Assembly (NCBI GenBank): GCA_964606085.1 | Contig: CAZSFD010000007.1 | Coordinates: forward strand, 1 to 64,000 | From: CAIQJJ01 sp964606085 | Lineage (GTDB): Bacteria; Chloroflexota; Anaerolineae; Anaerolineales; UBA4823 | DNA: 64,000 nucleotides | Reading direction: 5' to 3' | Part shown: positions 1 to 8,180 of the stretch, one piece after another | How the letters are laid out: the number at the start of each line of letters is the position of its first letter | Position numbering within the stretch: position 1 is the stretch's first letter | Notes under the pieces: generated by a model | Told to the model about the DNA's origin: nothing | Seen by the model: only the letters and a program-made list of their open reading frames with translations | Database searches by the model: none | Position numbers and translations under genes: made by a program

Positions 1-1020
1 CAGGTAGACGAGCAGTTGCGCGGCGTCGAAACCAGCCTCAACGATATTGTGGCGGGCATCCCCAACCTGCCCGACCCGCGCACGCCCTACGGCAAAGATG
101 ACAGCGAAAACGTGGTGCTGCGTACCGTGGGGCAACTGCCGGAGTTCGACTTCGAGCCGAAGCCGCACTGGGACCTCGGCCCGGCGCTGGGCATCATTGA
201 TTTCGAGCGCGGCGTCAAGATCACCGGTTCGCGCTTCTACGTGTTGAGCGGGGCCGGGGCGCGCTTGCAGCGGGCCATCATCGCCTTTTTGCTCGATCTG
301 CACATCCGCCAGGGCTACACCGAGCAGTACACCCCCTTCATGGTCAAGGCAGCTACGCTGTTCGCTTCGGGCCAACTGCCCAAGTTCCGTGAGAACCTCT
401 ACCACGACGCCGAAGAAGACCTGTGGATGGTGCCAACCGCCGAAGTGCCTCTCACCGGCCTGCACGCCGACGAGTTCCTCGAAGAAGCGCAACTTCCCAT
501 CCTCTACACCGCTTACACGCCCTGCTTCCGCCGAGAGAAGATGAGCGCCGGGCGCGACGTGCGCGGCATCAAGCGCGGCCATCAGTTCGACAAAGTGGAA
601 ATGTATATGTTCTGCAAGCCCGAAGAGTCGAACGACCTGCTCGAAAAGATGCGCCAGGATGCCGAAGAAAGCTGCGCCGCCCTCGGCCTGGCATACCGCG
701 TCAAACAGCTCTGCACCGGCGACATCGGCTTTGGCGCACACATCACTTACGACATCGAAGTGTGGGCGCCCGGCTGCAACGAGTGGCTGGAGGTCTCGTC
801 GGTGTCGAACGTGGGCGATTTTCAGGCCCGCCGCGCCAACATCAAATACCGCCCGACCGATGGCGGCAAGGCCCGCCTCGTCCACACGCTCAATGGTTCG
901 GGCCTGGGCATGCCGCGCACGCTGATCGCCGTACTCGAAAACTACCAGCAGGCCGATGGCAGCATCCTCGTCCCCGAAGTGTTGAAGCCGTGGATGGGTG
1001 GGGTGGAAAAGATTGGTTGA
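1..1020 (+). CDS. serS: Seryl-tRNA synthetase, 5'-truncated by the window edge
   Basis: Class II aminoacyl-tRNA synthetase that charges tRNA-Ser with serine in the cytoplasm. The frame is open from base 1 (first codons Q-V-D-E-Q), so the N-terminal coiled-coil arm and true start lie upstream; about 339 residues of roughly 420 are present. Motif 2 is visible as FRREKMSAGRDVRGIKRGHQ followed by FDKVEMY. Motif 3 is LNGSGLGMPRTLIAVLENYQ. The gene ends in a strong hairpin terminator at 1030-1076, so it is transcriptionally closed off from the HEPN gene. A TTG at 16 would be an artificial start. Confidence 0.97.
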   Translation, partial: QVDEQLRGVETSLNDIVAGIPNLPDPRTPYGKDDSENVVLRTVGQLPEFDFEPKPHWDLGPALGIIDFERGVKITGSRFYVLSGAGARLQRAIIAFLLDLHIRQGYTEQYTPFMVKAATLFASGQLPKFRENLYHDAEEDLWMVPTAEVPLTGLHADEFLEEAQLPILYTAYTPCFRREKMSAGRDVRGIKRGHQFDKVEMYMFCKPEESNDLLEKMRQDAEESCAALGLAYRVKQLCTGDIGFGAHITYDIEVWAPGCNEWLEVSSVSNVGDFQARRANIKYRPTDGGKARLVHTLNGSGLGMPRTLIAVLENYQQADGSILVPEVLKPWMGGVEKIG

Positions 1021-1029
1021 TGGTTTGAT

Positions 1030-1076
1030 GGCTGGGGTGTTTTGAGTGAGCGAAAGATGCTCAAAACACCTCAGCC
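1030..1076 (+). terminator. Rho-independent terminator after serS
   Basis: Two 17-nt arms (1030-1046 and 1060-1076) pair with a single mismatch around a 13-nt loop and are followed by ATTTTATT. It separates serS from the HEPN/MNT pair. Confidence 0.85.
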
Positions 1077-1097
1077 ATTTTATTCAGTAAGGTGCCG

Positions 1098-1103
1098 TAT
1101 AAT
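1098..1103 (+). promoter_or_regulatory. TATAAT -10 box for the HEPN gene, probably leaderless
   Basis: A perfect TATAAT ends 6 nt before the ATG at 1110 and no Shine-Dalgarno lies between. The likely transcription start is therefore at or next to the start codon. Confidence 0.6.
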
Positions 1104-1109
1104 GACGTT

Positions 1110-1511
1110 ATGGACGAAGTCATTTTTCGCGAAGTCACTCTCTATCTGGATGCTGCACGCGAATCACTTGCTGTGGCGCGCTTGAATCTCAATAATGACT
1201 TTTATGCCGCAGCGATCAATCGCTCCTATTACGCCATTTTCTATGCTGCCAACGCGGCCCTGACCATTCGCAAACTTTCGCGAGGCAAGCATAGTGGCGT
1301 GTTGGCCGTCTTCCGCCAACAATTTATCAAAACCGGGCTTTTACCTGCGGAACTCAGTGAAATTTACGGACAGGTGATGGAAGATCGCCATGAGAGCGAT
1401 TACGAATTGTTCAGCGCCACATCGAAGGAAGATGCCGAGATAGATTTCGCCCAGGCGCAGCGTTTTGTAGATTACGTTGAAGCCTGGTTACGGAAAGAAG
1501 GGTGGTTATGA
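1110..1511 (+). CDS. HEPN domain protein (toxin-side partner of a HEPN/MNT pair)
   Basis: 133-aa all-helical protein with the HEPN signature RSYYAIFYAANAAL (about residues 36-49) and a C-terminal R-H-E-S-D-Y element typical of the PF05168-type family. In known HEPN/MNT modules the HEPN protein is an RNase-type toxin and the nucleotidyltransferase neutralises it, often by AMPylation. I do not see the HepT-style Rx4-6H signature, so nuclease activity is not assured. ATG 1110 is chosen over the in-frame GTG at 1092 because the GTG lies upstream of the -10 box. The stop overlaps the next ATG (ATGA, 4 bp), implying translational coupling. Confidence 0.85.
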   Translation: MDEVIFREVTLYLDAARESLAVARLNLNNDFYAAAINRSYYAIFYAANAALTIRKLSRGKHSGVLAVFRQQFIKTGLLPAELSEIYGQVMEDRHESDYELFSATSKEDAEIDFAQAQRFVDYVEAWLRKEGWL

Positions 1512-1888
1512 ATCTAGAAAGTTTGAGCCTGGCAGAACACCATGCCTTGCAAGATTTTGTCGCCTATCTGCGCCAAACCCACCCAGATCAAATTCAGTTG
1601 ATCGCTTTGTTTGGCTCAAAAGCGCGCGGCGATAGTCAACGATATTCGGATGTAGATGTTCTGGTCATTTTACGCCAGGAAAACCGCCCATTGCGTCGCC
1701 TGATCTTAAAACAGGCAGCGCGCATCTCACTGAAGTGGGATGTCTTGCTAAGTCCGCGAGTGATTGGTGCTGAACGCTGGTCACAAATGCGAGGCTTTTC
1801 ACTGTATCAAAACGTGGTGCGCGATGCCGCCGGACTGGAACTGGTGCGAGGAGAACTGGCCTTCAGCGCATCAGCATTGGCCGTTTGA
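1508..1888 (+). CDS. MNT-type nucleotidyltransferase (antitoxin-side partner)
   Basis: 126-aa minimal nucleotidyltransferase. The polymerase-beta signature is present: G-S followed by K-A-R-G-D and then S-D-V-D-V-L-V, supplying the two metal-binding aspartates (about residues 38-55). In HEPN/MNT systems such proteins act as antitoxins, some by adding AMP to the HEPN partner. It starts on ATG 1508 inside the HEPN stop codon; the GTG at 1502 would deepen the overlap without a better ribosome site. No clear terminator follows before the DUF456 gene 21 nt downstream. Confidence 0.88.
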   Translation: MNLESLSLAEHHALQDFVAYLRQTHPDQIQLIALFGSKARGDSQRYSDVDVLVILRQENRPLRRLILKQAARISLKWDVLLSPRVIGAERWSQMRGFSLYQNVVRDAAGLELVRGELAFSASALAV

Positions 1889-1909
1889 TCCAATCGTAAA
1901 CTTCTTCCT

Positions 1910-2392
1910 ATGACCCTTCTCGAAATTCTTACCCTGATCATTATGCTCGTCGGCCTGTTTGGGCTGGTGATCCCGATCTTCCCTGGCGTGGAGATTGTGT
2001 GGCTGGCAGCGCTGACCTTTGGCCTGATTGATGGCTTCAGCGCCTTAGGAGCGATCCTGTTCGCCGGGATCACCCTGTTTGGCCTGGTCGGGCTGGTGAT
2101 AGACAATGTGCTGATGGCGACGCTCACCCGTCAGAACGGCGCTTCGTGGGTTTCGATCTTTCTGGCCATGCTGGCCGGGCTGATCGGGACGATTATCTTT
2201 CCACCCATCGGCGGGCTGATCGCTGCGCCGTTGATTGTGTTGCTGCTGGAATACCGCCGCCGGCGCAGTTGGCCGGAAAGCTGGCAGGTCGTGAAAGGAT
2301 TGCTGGCCGGCTGGGGGCTGTCTTTGCTGGCACGCTTCGGCATCGGGCTGGTGATGATCATTCTGTGGCTGGTGTGGGCGTGGCAGGGGTAA
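1910..2392 (+). CDS. DUF456 family membrane protein
   Basis: 160-aa very hydrophobic protein with about five membrane segments (roughly residues 5-25, 28-45, 48-70, 85-115 and 130-158). The hydrophobic glycine-rich stretch around I-I-F-P-P-I-G-G is characteristic of DUF456. No biochemical function is established for the family. It follows the MNT gene closely but is unlikely to be part of the TA module. A 25-bp perfect inverted repeat immediately downstream terminates it and the convergent Trm112-like gene. Confidence 0.8.
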   Translation: MTLLEILTLIIMLVGLFGLVIPIFPGVEIVWLAALTFGLIDGFSALGAILFAGITLFGLVGLVIDNVLMATLTRQNGASWVSIFLAMLAGLIGTIIFPPIGGLIAAPLIVLLLEYRRRRSWPESWQVVKGLLAGWGLSLLARFGIGLVMIILWLVWAWQG

Positions 2393-2393
2393 C

Positions 2394-2447
2394 CACCCGG
2401 AAATGAAAACGAGCAGGCTTACGCCTGCTCGTTTTCATTTCCGGGTG
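2394..2447. terminator. Bidirectional terminator between convergent genes
   Basis: Perfect 25-bp arms (2394-2418 and 2423-2447) flank a 4-nt TTAC loop. The core stem GAGCAGGC/GCCTGCTC is followed by GTTTTCATTT in both directions, so it can serve the DUF456 gene on plus and the Trm112-like gene on minus. Confidence 0.9.
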
Positions 2448-2451
2448 ATCT

Positions 2452-2670
2452 TCAATTGGCTGGCGGCGGGATCGGCAGCGCATCTACGGCAGTGCCCACC
2501 CACTTGTCGCCCTCATCAATCAACATCACCGGGATGTCGTCGCGAATGGGGTATTTGCGCCCGCAATCTTTACAGATGAACCAGGCTTCTTGGTGGTAAT
2601 CCAGCTCGCCGCCGGTGGTGCGCACACAGGCGGGGCATCGCAGAATTTCGATTAAATCTTGGCTGACCAT
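2452..2670 (-). CDS. Trm112-like zinc-ribbon protein
   Basis: 72-aa small protein with a C-P-A-C (about residues 12-15) and C-K-D-C-G-R-K-Y-P-I (about 33-42) zinc ribbon, the hallmark of the Trm112p-like/UPF0434 family. Eukaryotic Trm112 activates methyltransferases; bacterial members are mostly uncharacterised. It lies 18 nt downstream of the PemK-type toxin gene on the same strand and may be co-transcribed with it. The shared palindromic terminator at 2394-2447 lies just after its stop. Confidence 0.85.
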   Translation of the reverse strand: MVSQDLIEILRCPACVRTTGGELDYHQEAWFICKDCGRKYPIRDDIPVMLIDEGDKWVGTAVDALPIPPPAN

Positions 2671-2688
2671 AACTTCTCCTCAACGGGT

Positions 2689-3051
2689 TTAGAGTCCCAA
2701 TGCAATTTTTAGTCGCCGATCCAGTTCAGCAGCGATACTTTGAGATGCTACACCTAAAGTTCTCTCTACAAGTGATTTATGGATCAACGCAATTTTATGG
2801 GTGCGAAACACAGAACGATATTTCAAACCGGTTTGAGCAAAGCCTGGATGAGATATTTCAAGAATAAAATCCGTTGGCAGTATTTCGGGCGGCATAGCCA
2901 AAGAAATAAATAGACACAAAACATCATCCAATTTGCTCATCAGCGCATCTGGGGTAACAATCACAGCCGGGCGCACCTTTGCGCCGCTCTGATCGGTGAA
3001 CGGATAACGCACCAACACTACGCTGCCGCGTCGGATGATTCCACCGGCCAT
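2689..3051 (-). CDS. PemK/MazF-type toxin
   Basis: 120-aa protein with the PemK/MazF core: R-R-G-S-V-V-L-V-R-Y-P-F-T-D near the start, then K-V-R-P-A-V-I-V. MazF-like toxins are sequence-specific mRNA endoribonucleases. ATG 3051 is preferred over the longer in-frame start at 3108 because the family begins right before the G-x-V-x-L-V-x-F/Y strand. It overlaps the antitoxin gene by 34 bp. The sequence is a typical single-domain SH3-like toxin without obvious truncation. Confidence 0.85.
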   Translation of the reverse strand: MAGGIIRRGSVVLVRYPFTDQSGAKVRPAVIVTPDALMSKLDDVLCLFISLAMPPEILPTDFILEISHPGFAQTGLKYRSVFRTHKIALIHKSLVERTLGVASQSIAAELDRRLKIALGL

Positions 3052-3284
3052 TCGACAGATTCTCCATCTCGAATCGTGTATACGTTCTGTTCGGGGGTGT
3101 TCAACCAATCAAAGCCGCCAGCCTGCATGACGAACTGGAGCATTTCCTTTGATGGAATGTCATCCAAAGAAACAGGTTGTTGCCTCCACTGGCGGCACGC
3201 CAGCACAAACGCAGCGAAGGTTTCCACTTCGGCTTGCTCTTGGGGGGTCATTTTTTGCAAGAGACGAGTTAGGTCGTACAGCAT
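3018..3284 (-). CDS. Antitoxin-like protein upstream of the PemK toxin
   Basis: 88-aa protein. Its N-terminus (L-L-Q-K-M-T-P-Q-E-Q-A-E-V-E-T-F-A-A-F-V) resembles the DUF2281-like pattern of a P-x-x-x-Q-x-E-V helix, as in the other antitoxin at 11232. The C-terminal half is acidic and likely binds the toxin. It is the first gene of the pair on the minus strand and overlaps the toxin. A TAAAAT box lies 6 nt before its ATG with no Shine-Dalgarno. Assignment rests mainly on context. Confidence 0.7.
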   Translation of the reverse strand: MLYDLTRLLQKMTPQEQAEVETFAAFVLACRQWRQQPVSLDDIPSKEMLQFVMQAGGFDWLNTPEQNVYTIRDGESVEWPVESSDAAA

Positions 3285-3290
3285 GGCGCT

Positions 3291-3296
3291 ATTTTA
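3291..3296 (-). promoter_or_regulatory. TAAAAT -10 box for the TA pair, probably leaderless
   Basis: On the minus strand TAAAAT ends 6 nt before the ATG at 3284. The spacing matches the other leaderless-type starts in this window. Confidence 0.5.
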
Positions 3297-3305
3297 CCAT
3301 CCCAC

Positions 3306-5216
3306 CTACGGCTCTGGCGTGGGCGTGGGTTCTTCTTCAGGTTGGGGGATGCCCTCGCTGCCGGGGCCATATTGGTAGCGCGCCTGCCAGGGTAGATAGT
3401 GCGTGTTGAAAGTATCGCTGAAAAGCACTGCACCGCCGCGCGTCACGGTGCGGGTGACGGCCACATCGGCCCCCTCGGCGGCCCAATCCACCTGTTTGAT
3501 CTCGTTCTTGGCCAGTTCGGGGTTCTCCTCGTAGAGCGGTTCGGGCGGTTCGACCAGATTGCGCGGGCCGGTGGTCGTCCAATCCACCGTGCGGCCGTCG
3601 TCTGTCGAGTAGAACTTCCAGGTCAGCGTGCGGGCGGCCTCGTTGACGTAGGTTTCCATCAGCAGCCAGGCATCGGAATTATTGGTGAATTTGAAATCCA
3701 CCACGGGCGCGAAAACGGTCGCATCCAGCCCGGCCAGGTCGGGGTCCACGCCGCCGCTGGGGGTCAGTTCGTAGTAGCTGACACGGTAGGCGTGGGCGTA
3801 GCGTTCGTCCACCGGATAGCCGCCGAAAAAGGCGGTGCGGAAGAGCGTGGTGCTGACCTGGCACACGCCGCCGCCCACGCCCTTGATCGTGCGGTCGCCA
3901 TAGATGATCAGCGCTTCGGCATAGCCGCTATCCAGGCTGACATCGCCGAGGACTTGCGCCATCGAGAACGTTTCGCCGGGGGCCACCAGCACGCCGTGAA
4001 AACGCGCCGAGGCCGTGGTGATATTTTGAATGCGCGGCCCGCTCGAACCGTAAAAATAGGATGTATACACGCTGACCACCTGGCGGATGCCGAGTTCTTC
4101 AGCCGTCGAGGTATCCAACGCGCCAGGGTTGGTGACGGTAATCACCAAATCCACGCTGTGCTCGCCCGCCAGCAGCTTTTCGTGGATGGCGGCCAGCGTG
4201 GCGTCCACATCCAGGGCGCGGCCAATCACCGCCGGTTGGAGCAGTTCGAGTTGTTGGGTTTCATCATTGAACGTGAAACGCGGGTTGGCGGGGAGGCGCT
4301 GGAGGCCTGGGGCGTAGCCTTCGAGCGTTTTACGCAGCGGCTCGGTTTGCAGGCCCACCTGGTAAAAGGCGGGGACGTCGGCGGGCGTCACCTTTTGGAT
4401 GGTGAGCATGGCGGCCAGGGTGGCCTGGTCAATCGTCCATGGGCCGGGGTCGCCGCTTTGGGCATTGGGCACACTGAGGGTGAGTGGGGCGCTGAGGATG
4501 CTGCGGGCCAACTCGGCCTGGGCGGAGGCATCGAGGATCACCGGGGGCGTTTCGTGGACGATGAGGGGGATAATGGCATCGGTTTGGATGGGGAACTGCT
4601 GGCGCAGGCTGGCGAGGGCGGCGGCGATATCGAGCGAGCGGCCCACCTGCCCGGCGCGTACGACCACTTCCAGGCCGTCCATTTGCAGCGCGGCGTCTAT
4701 CACGGGCCGGTCAATTTGCGCGGCCACGCCTTGCAGGTAAACCTGGGCAAATTGTTCGGTGTAGAGGGCAAAAGGGGCGATATTCAACCCCACACGTTGC
4801 GCGCGCCACTGCTCGCTCAGGCGTATCCAAGGATGACCGCTGCGTCCAACATTGTAGGCGGCCTGGGCGCTCGCTGGGGCATCCAACATCAGGCCCAGGT
4901 TGCGCGGCGTGGTCTGCCAGATGGCAGAACCCTCTTGAAAGTAGATGTTGCCCTGCTGGTCGTAGGTCAGTTGGGCGGTCAGCAATTGGGCGGCTTCGTC
5001 GGGCGTCAGGCCACCCACCCGCACGCCAGCCACCGAAACGCCCGGAAAGATGCGTCCATTGTAGGCCGCGCTATAGGCCAGGGGAATGCAGGCCAGGGCC
5101 AGGGCAAAGATGACGATCCCCCCCAGGAAAGTCAACAAAAGCTGTCCCAGGCGAGAAGGAAGCGCCTGGGCTGGAGGAAGGATGATGGGCTGGGTGGGTT
5201 CAATTGATGGATTCAT
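3306..5216 (-). CDS. VanW family protein with peptidoglycan-binding-4 domains
   Basis: 636-aa membrane-anchored envelope protein. Residues 1-22 are cytoplasmic and proline-rich, and one transmembrane segment spans about 24-50. The central part contains PG_binding_4-type repeats, each with a G-x-T-x-x-E-A or D-A-x-L-A-x-I pattern. The C-terminal third holds the VanW domain, with GETFSMAQVLGD and GVGGGVCQVSTTLFRTAF. The protein ends in a short E/P/T-rich tail. VanW proteins occur in some vancomycin-resistance clusters but are widespread and of unproven biochemical role. The gene is divergent from the SNF2 helicase gene; a minus-strand TATAAT lies at 5235-5240 and AAGGGAA precedes the ATG. Confidence 0.9.
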   Translation of the reverse strand: MNPSIEPTQPIILPPAQALPSRLGQLLLTFLGGIVIFALALACIPLAYSAAYNGRIFPGVSVAGVRVGGLTPDEAAQLLTAQLTYDQQGNIYFQEGSAIWQTTPRNLGLMLDAPASAQAAYNVGRSGHPWIRLSEQWRAQRVGLNIAPFALYTEQFAQVYLQGVAAQIDRPVIDAALQMDGLEVVVRAGQVGRSLDIAAALASLRQQFPIQTDAIIPLIVHETPPVILDASAQAELARSILSAPLTLSVPNAQSGDPGPWTIDQATLAAMLTIQKVTPADVPAFYQVGLQTEPLRKTLEGYAPGLQRLPANPRFTFNDETQQLELLQPAVIGRALDVDATLAAIHEKLLAGEHSVDLVITVTNPGALDTSTAEELGIRQVVSVYTSYFYGSSGPRIQNITTASARFHGVLVAPGETFSMAQVLGDVSLDSGYAEALIIYGDRTIKGVGGGVCQVSTTLFRTAFFGGYPVDERYAHAYRVSYYELTPSGGVDPDLAGLDATVFAPVVDFKFTNNSDAWLLMETYVNEAARTLTWKFYSTDDGRTVDWTTTGPRNLVEPPEPLYEENPELAKNEIKQVDWAAEGADVAVTRTVTRGGAVLFSDTFNTHYLPWQARYQYGPGSEGIPQPEEEPTPTPEP

Positions 5217-5234
5217 GGGGATTCCCTTGCGAAA

Positions 5235-5262
5235 ATTATACCAATTTGATGACGAGTATAAT
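5235..5262. promoter_or_regulatory. Divergent -10 boxes for the VanW and SNF2 genes
   Basis: A minus-strand TATAAT (5235-5240) lies 18 nt before the VanW start. A plus-strand TATAAT (5257-5262) lies 29 nt before the SNF2 ATG. No good -35 boxes are evident. Confidence 0.5.
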
Positions 5263-5291
5263 TAGACCTATTCTTGCACCTGGAGGTTCCT

Positions 5292-8180
5292 ATGCCAACC
5301 CATACAGATAACAATCATGCGGCCAGCCCCGCCGAACAAATCGAACGCCGCCGCGAGCGGGCGCGCGAAGAAATTCTCAAGATCGCCAACAAGGGCAGCC
5401 ACCCGGTTTTCAGTCAGTTCGAGGTCAAATCGGTCAGCGGGCGGGCTTACCGGGTGGAGATTCGCTCGCTCGACGAACTGCAAAACTCGTGTACCTGCCC
5501 CGATTACAAAACCAACCTGATCGGCACCTGCAAGCACATCGAAGGTGTGCTGATCTCGCTGCGTCAGGAATATGGCGAAAAAATCGAAGAATTTGCCAAG
5601 GAACGCCCGCGCGGCGCCCAAATCTACCTGCATTACGCCGAAGATGTGACCGTGCGCGTATTGGCCCCGCAGCTCGACAGCTTCGCCATTCGAGATTTGA
5701 TTAATCGCCACTTCGACCCCTCCGGCGTGATGGTTGGTTCGCCCCTACAGATACTTCCCGTTCTCTTCAACCAGATCGAGCAACTGCCGCCGCGCTACCG
5801 CAACCTGATCGTGGTGGACGAAGCCGTGCGCCAGTATCTGGAGTTGCTGCAAGACCGCCAGGAAATTGCCCAGCAAAAAGAATGGTTCCTCGACCAGGTC
5901 AAGCGCGGCGCACGCACCTTCGACGTGCTTTCCACCAAACTCTACCCCTACCAGCAGGAAGGCGCCATGCACCTGGCCTTTGGCCGCCGCGCCATGCTGG
6001 CCGACGACATGGGCCTGGGCAAAACCGTCCAGGCCATTGCTGCCGCCGCCCTGCTCAAAGAGATGCGCGATATTCAGAAGGCGGTGATCATCTGCCCGGC
6101 CTCGCTCAAACACCAGTGGGCGCGCGAAATCCGGCGCTTCACCTCGCTCTCGGTGACGGTGGTGCAAGGCGGCCTGCTCGAACGCCGTAAACTCTACCGC
6201 GAGCCATCGTTCTTCAAGATCATCAACTACGAACTCGTGCGCCACGATTTCGATGAACTGCTCAAACTGCGCCCCGACCTGATCATCCTCGACGAAGCCC
6301 AGCGCATCAAAAACTGGCGCGCCAAAACCGCCCAGCAGGTCAAAGCCCTCAACAGCCGCTACGCCTTCGTGCTTACCGGCACGCCGCTCGAAAACCGCAT
6401 TGATGAGCTTTACAGCATCTTCCAATTTCTCGACCCGCGCATCCTCGGCCCGCTGTGGCACTTCAATGATCGCTTCTACGACCTCGAAAAGCGCCCCACA
6501 GGCACCTACAAAGTGCTCGGCTACAAAAATCTCGACCAGTTGCGCGCCCTGATTGGCCCCTACGTGCTGCGCCGCACGCGCGACGAAGTGCTCAAAGACC
6601 TGCCCCCCCGCACCGACAACAACTACTTCGTCGAAATGACCGACCCGCAGTGGAAGGCTTACAACGAGTTCCGCGAAACCCTCGCCAAGCTGATCGCCAA
6701 AGCTCAGCGCGCCCCGCTCAGCCCCAAGGAGCGCGAAATCCTGTTGATGTGCCTGATGAAAATGCGCCTGATCTGCAATGCCCTGGCCCTGCACGACAAA
6801 GAAATGCCCACCAAAGACCACGAGCGCACCGGCCCCAAACTGGGCGAACTGGAAGAAATTTTGCTCGAAGACATCGCCTCCAACGGCCACAAAGCGGTCG
6901 TCTTCAGCCAGTGGGCCACCATGCTGGCACTCACCGAGCCGGTGTTGAATCGGGTCGGCCTGGGCTACGTCAAGCTCACCGGCGATGTGCCCAGTTCCAA
7001 ACGCGGCGAACTGATCGAACAATTTTTCAACGACCCCAATTGCCGCGTCTTCCTCTCCACCGATGCAGGCGGCGTGGGCCTCAACCTGCAAGCCGCCAGC
7101 CTGGTGATCAACCTCGACCTGCCCTGGAACCCCGCCGTGCTGGAGCAGCGCATCGCCCGCGCCCACCGTCATGGGCAGCCCTCCAGCGTGCAGGTGATCA
7201 ACCTCGTCGCCAAAGACACCATCGAAGAGCGCATGCTCGACACCCTGGCCGCCAAGAAAAACGTCTTCGCCAGCGTCTTCGGCACCGAAGAAGCCCCCTC
7301 CGCCTTGCGCTTTGAAGATATGGGCCAAAGCCTGCTGCAAAAATTGGGCGATCTGCTGCAAAAGCCCGCCGAAGTGGAACTGGATTTGGCCCCGGTTGCT
7401 GAACCTGTTGCCGAAGAGCCTGCTGCCCCGCCGCCTGCCCCCACCCTGAAGGATTTCGCCGCCCTGCTGGTGGATCGCCTGCCGGGCAAGATACAACTTG
7501 TGCGTAAGGCTCCCGCACTGCCCGGCGTGTCCGGCGAAGCCATCCTGGTCGTCGTTTCGGGCGCGCCCGCCGAACTGCGCCCCATCGTGGAGAACTGCCT
7601 GGCCGAACACTACCTCGCCAACCCGCCGCAACTGCACCTGATGGATACCGAAGGCTTCCGCGCCATGTCCGCCTTCATCCCCGCCCTGGCCGCCCCGCCC
7701 GCTCCCGAAGACGTGGCCTACCACGCCGTCAGCATGCCCGCCGCCGCCGATGACTCGGCCCAGCGCGACGCCCGGCGCAAGAAAGCCGCCACCGGCCTGG
7801 CCTTCGCCGAAAAACGCCTGGCTCTGGCCGATGTGCTGCTCAAAGGCGGCTTCCCCGAAGAGATGACGCGTCCCCTGCGCGAGGCCCTCGGCTGGGGTCT
7901 GACTTCGCTCCTGGCCCTGCACGCTTCGACGGCGCTCAGCGAACGCGACCCTGCCGCCGACCTGCCCTCGCCGCGCCTCGTCCAGGCCGAACTGGTCGAG
8001 GCCGGCCACCTGCCCGCCGACCTGGCCCTCAAACTGGCCCAGGTGCGCGACCTCACCGCCCCGCCCGAACCCGGCGAAGACGCCCCGCCGCTCTCCGCCG
8101 CCACGGGCGAGAGTTTGCTCGCAACCGTGCAAGCGCTGGTGGAGATGGTGCAGGAGCAGGTGGTGATGGTGAATTTGTAA
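5292..8180 (+). CDS. SWIM zinc-finger SNF2-family helicase
   Basis: 962-aa DNA-dependent ATPase. An N-terminal SWIM finger (C-T-C-P-D-Y ... C-K-H, about residues 67-81) precedes the SNF2 core. Visible motifs are motif I ADDMGLGKTVQ (about 236), motif II L-D-E-A-Q (about 334), motif III V-L-T-G-T-P-L-E-N-R and a helicase C domain ending G-V-G-L-N-L ... Q-R-I-A-R-A-H-R-H-G-Q. The last 250 residues are alanine/proline-rich and I do not recognise them. The start is ATG 5292 with GGAGG at 5282-5286; the upstream TTG overlaps this ribosome site. The stop TAATG overlaps the addB start, suggesting it works with AddAB in DNA break processing (inference). Confidence 0.93.
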   Translation: MPTHTDNNHAASPAEQIERRRERAREEILKIANKGSHPVFSQFEVKSVSGRAYRVEIRSLDELQNSCTCPDYKTNLIGTCKHIEGVLISLRQEYGEKIEEFAKERPRGAQIYLHYAEDVTVRVLAPQLDSFAIRDLINRHFDPSGVMVGSPLQILPVLFNQIEQLPPRYRNLIVVDEAVRQYLELLQDRQEIAQQKEWFLDQVKRGARTFDVLSTKLYPYQQEGAMHLAFGRRAMLADDMGLGKTVQAIAAAALLKEMRDIQKAVIICPASLKHQWAREIRRFTSLSVTVVQGGLLERRKLYREPSFFKIINYELVRHDFDELLKLRPDLIILDEAQRIKNWRAKTAQQVKALNSRYAFVLTGTPLENRIDELYSIFQFLDPRILGPLWHFNDRFYDLEKRPTGTYKVLGYKNLDQLRALIGPYVLRRTRDEVLKDLPPRTDNNYFVEMTDPQWKAYNEFRETLAKLIAKAQRAPLSPKEREILLMCLMKMRLICNALALHDKEMPTKDHERTGPKLGELEEILLEDIASNGHKAVVFSQWATMLALTEPVLNRVGLGYVKLTGDVPSSKRGELIEQFFNDPNCRVFLSTDAGGVGLNLQAASLVINLDLPWNPAVLEQRIARAHRHGQPSSVQVINLVAKDTIEERMLDTLAAKKNVFASVFGTEEAPSALRFEDMGQSLLQKLGDLLQKPAEVELDLAPVAEPVAEEPAAPPPAPTLKDFAALLVDRLPGKIQLVRKAPALPGVSGEAILVVVSGAPAELRPIVENCLAEHYLANPPQLHLMDTEGFRAMSAFIPALAAPPAPEDVAYHAVSMPAAADDSAQRDARRKKAATGLAFAEKRLALADVLLKGGFPEEMTRPLREALGWGLTSLLALHASTALSERDPAADLPSPRLVQAELVEAGHLPADLALKLAQVRDLTAPPEPGEDAPPLSAATGESLLATVQALVEMVQEQVVMVNL

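Noticed and set aside
3399..5207. Long plus-strand open frame opposite the VanW gene
   Set aside because: No domain is recognisable and its composition is that of an antisense shadow; the minus strand carries clear VanW motifs.
5745..8132. Long minus-strand open frame opposite the SNF2 gene
   Set aside because: It is low-complexity Gly/His/Gln-rich sequence, the usual shadow of a GC-rich gene, whereas the plus strand has full helicase motifs.
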